Positions 9,515-18,490 of a stretch of 64,000 nt of DNA are shown here, piece by piece. The stretch covers positions 124,001 to 188,000 of the forward strand of contig CAWIHK010000001.1 of the NCBI GenBank assembly GCA_963835935.1, read 5' to 3'. Positions within the stretch are counted from its first letter, which is position 1. The number at the start of each line of letters is the position of its first letter. A program made the translations under genes and the position numbers. Under the pieces are notes generated by a model, which searched no databases, had not been told where the DNA came from, and was given only the letters and a program-made list of their open reading frames with translations. The DNA comes from CAWIHK01 sp963835935 (GTDB lineage Bacteria > Bacteroidota > Ignavibacteria > UBA10030 > CAVZMI01).

Positions 9515-9925
9515 ATGAAACGGAGTTCAATTTTACTGACCATTGTTGTTCTTGTTTACGTCGCAACCATGATTGCGGTTGCCGCTCCGCAGAATAAAAT
9601 TTCTAAAGACAGTTTGCAGGTCATTGAGGCGAAACTCGGAACCGGAGTGCAGGAAAAACAAATCACTGGTGAAACATCGTTGTTCCATAAAGGCGATAAA
9701 GTTTTTGTATGGCTCAAGACAACCGGTGTTGCTTCAGATTCTATCCTCATTGTCTGGAAGGGAGGAGATAAGGATTACATTGCGAAATTAAATATTGGTG
9801 GAAATCCATGGCGTACATGGTCGTATAAAACCGCCTCGAAAGCCGGAGAATGGTCGGTGGAAATATCCGATGGGAGGGGAAATGTTTTGAAAAAGTTGAA
9901 TTTTACAGTAGAGAAATTAAACTGA
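9515..9925 (+). CDS. Secreted DUF2914-like domain protein
   Basis: 136 residues with a signal peptide (hydrophobic 5-22, AVA-A cleavage region) and one small beta domain. The segment IVWKGGDKDYIAKLNIGG, followed by WRTWSYKT and GEWSVEISDGRGNVL, matches the DUF2914 pattern, in which a Gly-x-Trp-Arg-Thr-Trp stretch precedes a Trp-x-Val-Glu strand. AGAAAGGAG stands 9 bases before the ATG. Function unknown; probably periplasmic. It lies 119 bases after the macroglobulin on the same strand and may be co-transcribed. Confidence 0.65.
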   Translation: MKRSSILLTIVVLVYVATMIAVAAPQNKISKDSLQVIEAKLGTGVQEKQITGETSLFHKGDKVFVWLKTTGVASDSILIVWKGGDKDYIAKLNIGGNPWRTWSYKTASKAGEWSVEISDGRGNVLKKLNFTVEKLN

Positions 9926-9949
9926 CATGGTTATAGTTCCATAGAATAC

Positions 9950-10005
9950 CGGGGTTGTTTAAAGAGAAAATAATTATGACAAAAATTACTTTTTAGACAA
10001 CCCCG
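9950..10005. terminator. Inverted repeat between convergent genes
   Basis: CGGGGTTGT (9950-9958) pairs with ACAACCCCG (9997-10005) around a 38-base AT-rich loop. It lies between the stop codons of the + strand gene ending at 9925 and the - strand gene ending at 10021, so it may serve as a bidirectional terminator. The large loop and weak T-run keep confidence low. Confidence 0.35.
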
Positions 10006-10020
10006 ATGTTTATATATAAG

Positions 10021-10317
10021 CTAGTCTCTTTTGTGATGCTTTAATTTATTTCTTGTCAGAGATATTCCGCCGAACCCTCCAATGATGGCAACATAAAATC
10101 CAAGATCATACCACCAGCCTGTGTTTATTGGTTCATAGATGCGGATTGCGCTATTAAAAAATCCGGCTATCAAACTTATCGGTGCAATCCAACCATGCCA
10201 AATACCCGAAAAGAAACCGGCAGGAGTTTCCTTTTGGTAATGTCCGCCGCCCGGCATACAACCGATTAGAATAAAAGCGGTAAGCATGATAAGCAGGATT
10301 ACAATTATTTTTTCCAT
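10021..10317 (-). CDS. Small membrane lipoprotein of unknown function
   Basis: 98 residues. The N-terminus is a lipoprotein signal with lipobox LIGC (Cys20). The body has FFSGIWHGWIAPISLI and a second hydrophobic segment (GWWYDLGFYVAIIGGFGGI), so at least one more membrane span is likely. I recognise the WHGWIAP ... NTGWWYD pattern as a widespread uncharacterised small membrane protein, without an assigned role. A good AAGGAG ribosome site overlaps the end of the methyltransferase gene upstream, so the two are probably translated from one message. Confidence 0.65.
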   Translation of the reverse strand: MEKIIVILLIMLTAFILIGCMPGGGHYQKETPAGFFSGIWHGWIAPISLIAGFFNSAIRIYEPINTGWWYDLGFYVAIIGGFGGISLTRNKLKHHKRD

Positions 10318-10329
10318 GGAATTATCTCC

Positions 10330-11016
10330 TTAATGAAATATTCTCAGCATTGTATTCCCAGTTTTTTGGAATTGATAGCCGACTTTCACCTCCTCAACAT
10401 TCCAACCATTTCTCATTAACATATTTTTAGCCGGTTCGACAAATAGTGAAATCTCCGAATTAACATCGACAAGCGGAAAAATCCGGATCTCATTTCCAAT
10501 GCGGCATAGTTCATTCAACGATTCGAAATGGAATTCAAGAGACAAATTATCGGAATAGAAGAAAAGAAAATGAGCACAGAGAACCAGGTCGAACTTTTTT
10601 TCCATTATCATTTTCGGCAGATGCGGCAATTCGCCGGGAATGTAGCGCCCTTGATTCTTTCCGTCATCATAATCGGAGAGGAAATCTGTCATCGCCTGCA
10701 TACGTATTTTTCCGAGCTCTTCTATCGACACAATCCGATCCCAAATGAATTTATCCTGATTCCTTCTCGTTTGTCCCATAACGTTCGCGAATGTCTCGGC
10801 AATTCTTTGCTCGATTTCGATTTTGCTCATTTGATAAATCGGATCGACGGAAATTATCCTTTTGCCCTTTTTATTCATACAAGCGTTGAAACTTGCCGGG
10901 CCATCGCCGCATCCAAGAATTGTTTTGTCTAAATCTTCTTCGGTCAGATTGAACATTCCGACATATTCTTCAAACGAGCGGCCCCATGGGACGACGGATT
11001 CATATTTAAAAGTCAT
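10330..11016 (-). CDS. Class I SAM-dependent methyltransferase-like protein
   Basis: 228 residues from the ATG at 11016. A longer frame begins with TTG at 11070, but its extra 18 codons run into a palindromic repeat and look non-coding. Motif I is TILGCGDGPASF (about residues 32-43); SVDPIY at about 54-59 gives the acidic ribose-binding loop; FDLVLCAHFLFFYSD is the motif IV/V region. The substrate is unknown. The sequence carries no tRNA- or rRNA-specific domain. It sits upstream of the small lipoprotein gene on the same strand with a 12-base gap. Confidence 0.65.
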   Translation of the reverse strand: MTFKYESVVPWGRSFEEYVGMFNLTEEDLDKTILGCGDGPASFNACMNKKGKRIISVDPIYQMSKIEIEQRIAETFANVMGQTRRNQDKFIWDRIVSIEELGKIRMQAMTDFLSDYDDGKNQGRYIPGELPHLPKMIMEKKFDLVLCAHFLFFYSDNLSLEFHFESLNELCRIGNEIRIFPLVDVNSEISLFVEPAKNMLMRNGWNVEEVKVGYQFQKTGNTMLRIFH

Positions 11017-11087
11017 AAAAATATTTCTCGAGGATAATTCATTTCGCACGGAAAAACTTAAATTTTTCAAAAGCTCGTTTCCCGAGT

Positions 11088-11174
11088 CCCGCCTTCAGCG
11101 GGAAGGGAAAAAAATCAAAGAATTTATCTTTCTTTCGGTTGTCTTCCCGTCCATTGGACGGGACTCGACAACCG
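11088..11174. repeat. Palindromic repeat pair
   Basis: Two hairpins: CCCGC/GCGGG at 11088-11102, and a larger one at 11136-11174 with outer arms CGGTTGTC/GACAACCG and inner arms CCCGTCC/GGACGGG. The TCCCG/CGGGA cores resemble the palindromes in the tRNA operon. They separate two methyltransferase genes on the - strand and could also end the upstream transcript. Confidence 0.6.
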
Positions 11175-11201
11175 TGCTGAGACTTTTTCAGTGCGAACTA
11201 A

Positions 11202-11927
11202 TTATCTCGTTTTTTTTAATACATAGATATTCCACGGCGGGATACTGGTTTCATTCTTCCATGAATATGGTTCCGTATTGAATGCTAAAGGTTTGTAAAC
11301 TTTTTCAATCTCCAATCCGGCTTCTGAATAAACTTCTTCATATGCTTCTGGATACCAGATAATATCCTCAACCGGACGCCGGTCTTCAACATCTGTCATA
11401 ACAATTTTTACTTTGTCTCCGGTTTTTGCCGATTTATTTTCCGGAAAATCCTTCGTTGTGAATGACGCCCATTCATTCATGTAAATAAGCGGAGACGAAA
11501 CGAGGTTTACTATTTTTCCTCCATCCGATAATAAAGTTCCAATACCACGGAAGAGATTTACTTTTCTCTCTTTCGTCGGAATATTATCGAACGTAAAAAC
11601 CGAAAGAACCAGGTCGCAAGACTTTTTCTCGATGTTGCTGAAGTCGCCGTCATCAATTCTCAAGTAATTACCTTCAGGATCAATTTCCTGTGCTTTCTTT
11701 ATCATGTCCTCAGAGATATCGACACCGACAACATCAAACCCGATTTTTTGCAGAAACCTTGTCGAACGGCCGGTCCCGCATCCGAAGTCGACGGCTTTCT
11801 TTCCTTTTACATGGTTCGATATGATTTCGGGTATATCGCGATATGCCAGATAGTACGTTCCCGGAAATTCTAATTTCGCGTATGCTTCTGCGCGTTGTGT
11901 ATCTTCATAAACGTTTTGAAATTCCAA
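11202..11927 (-). CDS. Class I SAM-dependent methyltransferase
   Basis: 241 residues, Methyltransf_11/25 type. Motif I AVDFGCGTGRS at residues 45-55; VVGVDIS with the ribose-binding Asp near 69; DLVLSVFTFDNIP as motif IV; LLSDGGKIVNL as motif V. The C-terminal third (EDIIWYPEAYEEVYSEAGLE) is the usual small-molecule methyltransferase substrate lid. The substrate is not evident. The start ATG at 11927 follows TGGAGAAATAATT, giving a GGAG 9 bases upstream. Confidence 0.8.
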   Translation of the reverse strand: MEFQNVYEDTQRAEAYAKLEFPGTYYLAYRDIPEIISNHVKGKKAVDFGCGTGRSTRFLQKIGFDVVGVDISEDMIKKAQEIDPEGNYLRIDDGDFSNIEKKSCDLVLSVFTFDNIPTKERKVNLFRGIGTLLSDGGKIVNLVSSPLIYMNEWASFTTKDFPENKSAKTGDKVKIVMTDVEDRRPVEDIIWYPEAYEEVYSEAGLEIEKVYKPLAFNTEPYSWKNETSIPPWNIYVLKKTR

Positions 11928-11961
11928 TTATTTCTCCACTCGTTCAGATGTATTTTCATTG

Positions 11962-11991
11962 AGTATAATTCTTGTACAATATATCTATCAA
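11962..11991 (-). promoter_or_regulatory. Candidate promoter for the methyltransferase at 11202-11927
   Basis: On the minus strand TTGATA (11986-11991), an 18-base spacer and TATACT (11962-11967), ending 35 bases before the start codon. This matches the promoter style seen elsewhere in the window. Confidence 0.5.
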
Positions 11992-12165
11992 TAATATCTC
12001 AATATTTTTTCTCATTCCAAAATCAATCAATCATTTTTTTTATGGGAGAAGGATTCATTTAATAAGTTATTTTCGGCAGGACAAAAAAAATATTTGTGAA
12101 GTTGATTCTTCATTGGTGAAATCTTACCTTTTTTATTGTAGAGGTTATCAATAACCACAATAAAA

Positions 12166-13365
12166 ATGAAAAAGCCCATGTTTAAAAAATTAGGCAGTAA
12201 TATTTTTCAAATTATTGGAAACGCCATTTCTATTTTGCTTGGACTTCTTTTTCTTCTTTCCGGGATCGGAAAACTTGGTATGATCTCTCAATTCGCCGAA
12301 ACGATATGCTCGATCGTTTCCATGCCGTACGCTGTTTGTCTGTGCGGCGCATTGTTATTGATAACCAATGAAATCGTGGGCGGATTGTGCCTCATACTGC
12401 GATGGAAATTAAAAATCGTAGTTGCTGAAATGATCCTTTTAGTCGGTGTTTTTATTTTCGTATTAATCCATGCGGTGGTTTCGAATCATGAAATTATCTG
12501 TAATTGTTTCGGCATCTTTAATCTCAATCTTGAAAACACGCATGAGTTGTTGCTTGATGTAATTATCCTTGATCTCTTTATACTTATAATGGTCTTGCAA
12601 TCAAATGTTGTCGAAAGAATCAAAAAAATAAATCCATTATTTCGGGCTTCAGTACCATTGATTCTTGCTTTAATCTTGTTTTTCGAATTTCGTTATATCC
12701 TGAATGTTCGTCCGGAAAATAATAATATTAAAATGTCCGTATCCGAACTCGTGAAAAACGACACAACTATTGCAAAAATTGCAAAAGCGATCGAGCTTAC
12801 CCCTCATGCACAGATTGCCGGATCGAAAGATTCTAATTCCCATGTCGAGGAAAATACATCTCACAAAAAACAAAAAACTATGCATAGCTCTGTCGAGTTA
12901 AAAGATTTTTCTTCTCAAGTTTCACAAAAGGAGGAAACGGAGCAATCGCCGGTAATTAAATTCATTTCTCAAAGATTATCTTCATTCAAAACAGGTGTAT
13001 CGGGAAACAAAATATTGCTCCTAATGGATTTCAGCAGTTTTAGTTGCGGCACATGCCTCAAAGATTTCGTTACCTTGTCGAAAGAAGCAAAAATAATAGT
13101 CGACAAGAATAACATTTCAAGGGTTGCTGCACTTTTTAGAAGAAATCCAAATATCGATTCTACTAATGAATTCAACAAGTGGTTGGGAGAGAACGGTGTT
13201 CAATGTCCATGTTATATAATGCCGGATTCTATGAGCGAATTAATTCCATATCAAAAGAGTCTCATTCTGGTGCTGGACAGTACGAATCAAATTTTGTACA
13301 CAAAACAATTTCCATTGGGTGAATATTTTAGAAAAGAGGTGATGAATTATTTTAAGAATGATTAA
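12166..13365 (+). CDS. MauE/DoxX-like membrane protein fused to a thioredoxin-like domain
   Basis: 399 residues. The N-terminal 180 residues form four to five membrane spans of the MauE/DoxX type, with an ICNCFG motif (Cys112, Cys114) at the place where MauE proteins carry their redox Cys pair. A hydrophilic linker of about 80 residues (190-270) leads to a thioredoxin-like domain, MDFSSFSCGTCLK, with a CxxC pair at Cys294/Cys297; CPCY follows near residue 347. From family knowledge, MauE-like proteins shuttle electrons to extracytoplasmic thioredoxins, so the fusion suggests a one-piece membrane disulfide relay. The neighbouring genes are unrelated. The partner substrate is unknown. Confidence 0.7.
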   Translation: MKKPMFKKLGSNIFQIIGNAISILLGLLFLLSGIGKLGMISQFAETICSIVSMPYAVCLCGALLLITNEIVGGLCLILRWKLKIVVAEMILLVGVFIFVLIHAVVSNHEIICNCFGIFNLNLENTHELLLDVIILDLFILIMVLQSNVVERIKKINPLFRASVPLILALILFFEFRYILNVRPENNNIKMSVSELVKNDTTIAKIAKAIELTPHAQIAGSKDSNSHVEENTSHKKQKTMHSSVELKDFSSQVSQKEETEQSPVIKFISQRLSSFKTGVSGNKILLLMDFSSFSCGTCLKDFVTLSKEAKIIVDKNNISRVAALFRRNPNIDSTNEFNKWLGENGVQCPCYIMPDSMSELIPYQKSLILVLDSTNQILYTKQFPLGEYFRKEVMNYFKND

Positions 13366-13418
13366 GAGAAAGCCCGGAAGGTTCAAGGTTTTGGGTTCAA
13401 AGTTCAAGGAATTCTATG

Positions 13419-14141
13419 TCATTGATTCCATTTTTCGAGCTGGTGAATAATCGCTCGGAAATCTTTTGGCAACGCGGCTTCGATTGATAGACATTTTTCC
13501 GTAATTGGGTGAGTAAATTCAATTTTTTCTGCATGGAGTGTTAATCTATCAATAAGAGGATGCTCATCTTTATCTTTAGAGCGAAAAGAATTTTTTAATT
13601 GTGAAAGAAAAATCGGTTCCTTTGAGCCATAAATAGGATCAATTGCCAGTGGGTGACCGATTGCCGCGAAGTGAACGCGAATCTGATGTTGTCTGCCGGT
13701 TATCGGATGGGCTTCAACCAGAGTAAAATCTCTAAATCTTTGTCGAACTTTGTAATTCGTTTCAGAATCTTTCCCTGCCGGATGAACCTGCATCATACCT
13801 TTTTTTCTGGGATGTGGTTGGAGTGGTTCTTTGATATTACCACTGTCGTGTTCGAGTTGTCCTCTTAGCAAAGCGATGTATGTTTTTCGGATTGCATGTT
13901 CGGAAAATTCATCATTGAGCGTTTTATGTGCGGCAGCAGTTTTTGCAAAAAGTACGATGCCGCTTGTATCCTTGTCAAGTCTGTGAACAATCCAGATTTC
14001 GCCAAATCTCTCGCTGAGGATTGATCGCAGATTTGGAATATCGCTGCGAAACCGGTCGGGAATAACAAGCATGCCCGATTCTTTGTTGACGGCAATGACG
14101 GTTTCATCTTCATAAAGAATATCGAGCCCGGAATATGCCAT
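13419..14141 (-). CDS. RluA-family rRNA/tRNA pseudouridine synthase
   Basis: 240 residues. The catalytic motif HRLDKDTSG holds Asp56. Downstream are KTYIALLRG, the ETNYKV strand, and GRQHQIRVHFAAIGHPLAIDP, all RluA-family signatures. There is no N-terminal S4 domain, so it is a short RluA/RluC-type enzyme; which uridine it modifies cannot be told from sequence. It is convergent with the MauE fusion gene (53 bases between stops). Confidence 0.9.
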   Translation of the reverse strand: MAYSGLDILYEDETVIAVNKESGMLVIPDRFRSDIPNLRSILSERFGEIWIVHRLDKDTSGIVLFAKTAAAHKTLNDEFSEHAIRKTYIALLRGQLEHDSGNIKEPLQPHPRKKGMMQVHPAGKDSETNYKVRQRFRDFTLVEAHPITGRQHQIRVHFAAIGHPLAIDPIYGSKEPIFLSQLKNSFRSKDKDEHPLIDRLTLHAEKIEFTHPITEKCLSIEAALPKDFRAIIHQLEKWNQ

Positions 14142-14185
14142 TTGTGGTTTATTAGAATTTATGTTAAGAGAAAATTGTGGGAGAA

Positions 14186-14929
14186 TTATATCGTGAATTG
14201 ATAACCAATATATCCGTTCAAAATATTTTCACCCGTTATGTTGCCGCCGAATGAAAATAAAATATGATGATTTTCAGTTACATTCAAATAACCTCCTAAA
14301 TTAAATCCGCTGGTGGGTTTTCCGTCTTCGGTGTCGGCTGTATGGAAATAAATCTCTCCTCCGAGAGTCATTGACTTTGAAAAATCATATTGCACTTCCC
14401 ATCCTGTAAATATCCAATTTTTGTTATTCGATCCCGGATTGTTCCAATAACCGCCGCCGAAATATGTTGTACAATCTCCCCAACTCTTTTGAAACCAGAT
14501 CGGAAGATAAACCTGGGTAAGATTTTGATTTGGCGAGATTGTGTTAATCGCCGTCGGTATTTCGATCATGGGGAATGTTCCGATCTGCGGGATGTAATCG
14601 CTTTCCTGGATGAAGCGAAATTTAATGCCGACTTCGGTGTTGGAATAGCTGTAATGTGATTCGCCTTGCTCGTGGACAAAACTCATTGGAAATACAACAT
14701 GCAGTTGAACATTTTGAACTGCGCCATAATTTATTTCGATATGTGGTAGAGTCGCATTTACGTCGTGACCATGATATTGCTGTTGAGATGCGAGATAAAA
14801 TTCCCAATGCTGATAATCGACCGGTTGAGGATCATCGGTTAAAAAGGGTGGACCCGCGACAGCAATTGAACGCAAGACTACCGCAGAAAAGATAACGATA
14901 ATTGCATTATGATTTCGAATATTCATCAT
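14186..14929 (-). CDS. Outer-membrane beta-barrel protein of unknown function
   Basis: 247 residues with a signal peptide (hydrophobic 8-24, cleavage near VAG) and mature start GPPFLTDDPQPVDYQHWEFY, a start I know from uncharacterised outer-membrane transporter-like proteins. The rest alternates short aromatic-rich beta strands and ends in a terminal aromatic/hydrophobic strand (GYIGYQFTI), as outer-membrane barrels do. No substrate clue. The next gene upstream is divergent glnE, separated by palindromic element copy 2. Confidence 0.6.
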   Translation of the reverse strand: MMNIRNHNAIIVIFSAVVLRSIAVAGPPFLTDDPQPVDYQHWEFYLASQQQYHGHDVNATLPHIEINYGAVQNVQLHVVFPMSFVHEQGESHYSYSNTEVGIKFRFIQESDYIPQIGTFPMIEIPTAINTISPNQNLTQVYLPIWFQKSWGDCTTYFGGGYWNNPGSNNKNWIFTGWEVQYDFSKSMTLGGEIYFHTADTEDGKPTSGFNLGGYLNVTENHHILFSFGGNITGENILNGYIGYQFTI

Positions 14930-14934
14930 GATAA

Positions 14935-15177
14935 TTTAATAACTGATGTTACGGAGAATGCAAAAAACATGTATTAAAAACATCTTTATTGCCACGAGCT
15001 TTTTCCGAAGGAATGCCTTCGGCAAGCTCGTGGATTAGAAAATCAAAAGTAATATCGGGTTTTAACCCTATTTTCAACATTTTTCATCGGGCTGAAGCCC
15101 GCTTCGTTTTATTTATTTAGTTCCACGACCTGAAGGTCGTGGCAATTTGTCTTCTTTGCTTAACATCAATTAATAAA
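14935..15177. mobile_element. MITE-like palindromic element, copy 2
   Basis: Same ends (TTTAATAACTGATGTTACG ... TTAACATCAATTAATAAA) and the same internal hairpin order as 3657-3934. The first hairpin (CCACGAGCTT/AAGCTCGTGG) here has a nested palindrome in its loop (CCGAAGG/CCTTCGG), whereas the last hairpin (CCACGACCT/AGGTCGTGG) has only a two-base loop; in copy 1 the situation is reversed. The mid-section from 15035 to about 15110 is almost base-identical to copy 1. It starts six bases from the start codon at 14929. Confidence 0.7.
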
Positions 15178-15500
15178 ACAATTCCCGGATCGAAAAGTTT
15201 CCTTCTATGCTGGAAAATCACAAAGATAAAAAACATCTTCCATCATTTCACCAATGTATAGTTAAACAAGCGGTCGTGCAATTTTAGAAGTACTTTTGAT
15301 ATAACAACGCTCTCGACGCAATCGGATGTTTATTCCGAAATCCCAAATCTGAAATCCGGAATTAACGAATTGATTTTGCCTATATTTTTCTTACATTTTT
15401 ATATTCATACTACGTGTTTTATCATAAACGAGGAAGCGATGAAAACCGGGGATTGTTTTTTCACACTTAAAGCGATAGAAATTTTTCGCGATGATCATTG
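15178..15500. other. Intergenic region before glnE
   Basis: AT-rich with no gene recognised. A weak promoter candidate is TTGCCT (15376-15381), an 18-base spacer and TATATT (15400-15405), about 95 bases before glnE. Confidence 0.35.
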
Positions 15501-18422
15501 ATGTTCGAATCGGATTTGTATACTGCATTTAAAGATTCTGCCAAGGCAGAACGCAATATCACAACTCTTCACGAATGGATTTTACGTACTGCTCCCGATC
15601 TTGATCATGAGAATGCTTCATCACTGATTCTGAACACAATTGTTTCATCTGCCGATCCGGATATGGCATTGACAAACCTTCTTCGGTTTCTTGAAGCATC
15701 GTTTACTCCGAGTTCATTGCTCCACGATCTTGCCGAACACGAGATTCTTCGTAACGTCATCGTTCTTATCTTTTCTTCTTCACAATATTTTTCGGATATA
15801 ATTGTTCGCGATCCCGAACTTTTCAGATGGCTGACGGCCAGCGATGTGTTGAAGCTTGAGAAGACGGTGGATGATTATTCGGAAGAAGTAGTTCATGTTA
15901 TCGCACCATTTCGTTCGTTTCAAAAAAAAATTGATTCTTTAAAAAGATTTTATAGAAGGGAAATCCTCAGAATTGGTACACGGGACATTCTAGGCGAAGC
16001 CGACATGTCGACTGCAACCCGCGAGCTTTCGGCATTGGCCGATGTTCTCATAGAATCGACTACGAAAATTTGTTTTGATAATCTTGGACAAAAATTGGGA
16101 GTGGTTCCCTCTGTCCCATGGACGATCATTGGTCTTGGGAAATTGGGCGGAAGAGAATTAAACTACAGTTCCGATGTCGATGTCGTGTTTGTATATCGGG
16201 AAGACAAAGAATTAACGATGGCCGATGGTGGAGTAATCCAGGCTCATGAATTTTTCAATAGATTGACGGATAATCTTGTTCAGGCAATGACCATCCCGAC
16301 GGGCGAAGGGGCGTTGTATCGAATTGATTTGCGATTGAGGCCTGAAGGTTATTCCGGCCCATTAGCCCAATCGATGCAGAGATGTCTGGCATACTATGAA
16401 TATCGCGGCGAGCTTTGGGAGCGTCAAATGCTAATAAAGGCTCGGCCAGTTGCCGGTGACCAAGAATTCGGAATGGAATTTTTGAAGAGCCTTTCATCCT
16501 TCATTTATCCGCGAACGCATTTCAAGGATCCTTTCGAAGAAATCGGAAAGATGAAAACCCGCATCGAAGCGCGGCTTGATGACGACAAAAATATTAAATT
16601 AGGCGCGGGAGGAATTCGGGATATAGAATTTATCGTTCAGGCATTACAGCTCCTGCACGGCGGGAAGGTGCAGTCTGTCAGGCAGGAAAATACTCTTGTT
16701 GCCCTTGATAAGCTTCTTGCTTCATCATTGTTGAGCGAGATGGAATGGAAGCACTTGAACGAGGCGTATATTTTCTTCAGGAACGTGGAACACAGATTGC
16801 AAATCATGCATGCGGTACAAACGCATTCGCTTCCTTCTGAAGCTGACGAGATAGAAAAACTTGCAAAACGTCTTGGCCTTCCATCCGCAGATGTATTTAA
16901 CAACCAACTCGAAGAACATCGGAGAGAGGTTCGCAACATCTTCAGTAAAATTTTTATTGACGGCGAGCATTCTTCCATAGAGATTGGTATAACGGAGAAT
17001 ATGGAATCGATGATTCAGTCATCTCTCTTCCGCCATGTTGACGATGCAAAAAAGAATCTTCAGGTGATGATGGTAGGAACCGGACTTGGAGGATCTAAGG
17101 GATTTGATGCCCGAACGCAGGAAGAATTTCAAACCGTTGCACCGGAAGTGCTGAACGAAATTCGACATTCAGTTAATCCCGATCTTGCGCTGGCGAATCT
17201 TGCAAGAATTATTTCCGGAAGTCGATTCCCGGATCAGGTATACAAACTGCTGGGCCAGCAGGCGTTTCGTCATTTGATAGTGTTGATGTGTGGTACAAGC
17301 GGGCGTATCGTCGATCTTTTTCTTCGATATCCATTGTTCTTCGAAATCCTGACAGGAAGGACGGAAGAATTTTTATCGTCTGAAGCCATGCCGGAGATTG
17401 CGTCTTTTCCGCTTCACCTTCAAAAACATTTTTACGAACTTCGTGCAATTCTCAGAAATATAGTTGGCAAATCTTCGTTAATACAGTTTCATGCAGAGTT
17501 AAGCTCGATTGCAGATAAAGTGATCAGAGAATGTTTTAAAAAATTGCTTCTTCGCGAACATGCTCAGAAGTTTTCATTCGCTCTTTTCGGATTTGGAAAA
17601 CTTGGCGGCGAGGAATTGACCATCGATTCCGATCTAGACATAATTTTTTTAGGTCAACGAAGACCAAATGATGACAGTGAAGATCGAATGGCGCAAGAGC
17701 TTGTCCGGATGCTCACTGAAATCACCGATGAGGGAAGATTGTACGAGGTCGACACGCGATTGCGTCCTGAAGGAAGAAATGCTCCGCTTGTTAGTTCACT
17801 CGACGGATATCGGCAATATCTGTCAAATCGTGCATCACTTTGGGAAATTCAATCGTTGACAAAAGCGCGGCCGATAATCGGAGATGAAAAAATCATGAGT
17901 TCGGGTGAAGCAATCGTCAATACGATACTGCATAGCCGACCATTGACGATCAATGATATAACGACAATCATCGAGATGCGGCGTAAGACTGAGACCAGAA
18001 GCAGAACACATAAAAGAGATTTTTTTGATATCAAATTAGGAGCAGGAGGAATGATGGATATTGAATTCCTCGTGCAAACATACCGCATGTGCCGGATTTC
18101 GAGAGGAGAAGCAGAGCCTACGCGTTCAACGCTGACATTATTGGAGTCGGCAAGAGACTCAAAATGGTTATCGAGCAATGATTCAAAATTTTTCATGTCA
18201 ACATACCTTTATTACAGGGAGATAGAGAAATATTTACGATTATCCCTCCAAACAAATTCTCATGTTTTGCCTGAATCCGGCGAAAAATGCGACATTCTGG
18301 CGCGATATATCGGAAAAGGTAATTCGGAAACATTATTATCCGATATTTCGTTGGTGATGCAGAAAGTTAGGCGAGAATTCCTACAAAAAATGGAAGACCT
18401 TAAGCAACGAATTTCTTCATAA
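15501..18422 (+). CDS. glnE: Bifunctional glutamine-synthetase adenylyltransferase/adenylyl-removing enzyme
   Basis: 973 residues, full length for GlnE. Two nucleotidyltransferase domains in tandem: GLGKLGGRELNYSSDVD near residue 211 and GFGKLGGEELTIDSDLD near 697, each followed by an RPEG loop (DLRLRPEG; DTRLRPEG) and by a helical regulatory stretch containing GAGGIRDIEF or GAGGMMDIEF. The C-terminal half adenylylates and the N-terminal half deadenylylates glutamine synthetase in response to PII in known systems. ATG at 15501 is chosen over the adjacent in-frame TTG at 15498. No glnA or glnB is near, so it is a stand-alone gene. Confidence 0.95.
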   Translation: MFESDLYTAFKDSAKAERNITTLHEWILRTAPDLDHENASSLILNTIVSSADPDMALTNLLRFLEASFTPSSLLHDLAEHEILRNVIVLIFSSSQYFSDIIVRDPELFRWLTASDVLKLEKTVDDYSEEVVHVIAPFRSFQKKIDSLKRFYRREILRIGTRDILGEADMSTATRELSALADVLIESTTKICFDNLGQKLGVVPSVPWTIIGLGKLGGRELNYSSDVDVVFVYREDKELTMADGGVIQAHEFFNRLTDNLVQAMTIPTGEGALYRIDLRLRPEGYSGPLAQSMQRCLAYYEYRGELWERQMLIKARPVAGDQEFGMEFLKSLSSFIYPRTHFKDPFEEIGKMKTRIEARLDDDKNIKLGAGGIRDIEFIVQALQLLHGGKVQSVRQENTLVALDKLLASSLLSEMEWKHLNEAYIFFRNVEHRLQIMHAVQTHSLPSEADEIEKLAKRLGLPSADVFNNQLEEHRREVRNIFSKIFIDGEHSSIEIGITENMESMIQSSLFRHVDDAKKNLQVMMVGTGLGGSKGFDARTQEEFQTVAPEVLNEIRHSVNPDLALANLARIISGSRFPDQVYKLLGQQAFRHLIVLMCGTSGRIVDLFLRYPLFFEILTGRTEEFLSSEAMPEIASFPLHLQKHFYELRAILRNIVGKSSLIQFHAELSSIADKVIRECFKKLLLREHAQKFSFALFGFGKLGGEELTIDSDLDIIFLGQRRPNDDSEDRMAQELVRMLTEITDEGRLYEVDTRLRPEGRNAPLVSSLDGYRQYLSNRASLWEIQSLTKARPIIGDEKIMSSGEAIVNTILHSRPLTINDITTIIEMRRKTETRSRTHKRDFFDIKLGAGGMMDIEFLVQTYRMCRISRGEAEPTRSTLTLLESARDSKWLSSNDSKFFMSTYLYYREIEKYLRLSLQTNSHVLPESGEKCDILARYIGKGNSETLLSDISLVMQKVRREFLQKMEDLKQRISS

Positions 18423-18462
18423 AAAATGGTTATAATTGATTGACTTTAAACCATTTTTTGTT
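18421..18462 (+). terminator. Terminator of glnE
   Basis: AAAAAATGGTT (18421-18431) pairs over 11 bases with AACCATTTTTT (18449-18459), so the T-run is part of the stem. It overlaps the glnE stop codon. Confidence 0.65.
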
Positions 18463-18467
18463 ATATT
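18440..18467 (+). promoter_or_regulatory. Candidate promoter of the tRNA-rpmG-secE operon
   Basis: TTGACT (18440-18445), 16-base spacer, TATATT (18462-18467). It overlaps the glnE terminator and lies 128 bases before the first tRNA. Confidence 0.5.
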
Positions 18468-18490
18468 TAATGGCTCCACTTTTCTGGTCA

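Noticed and set aside
10528..11281. + strand frames of 134 and 139 codons opposite the methyltransferases
   Set aside because: They are antisense to recognisable methyltransferase genes and span palindromic repeats.
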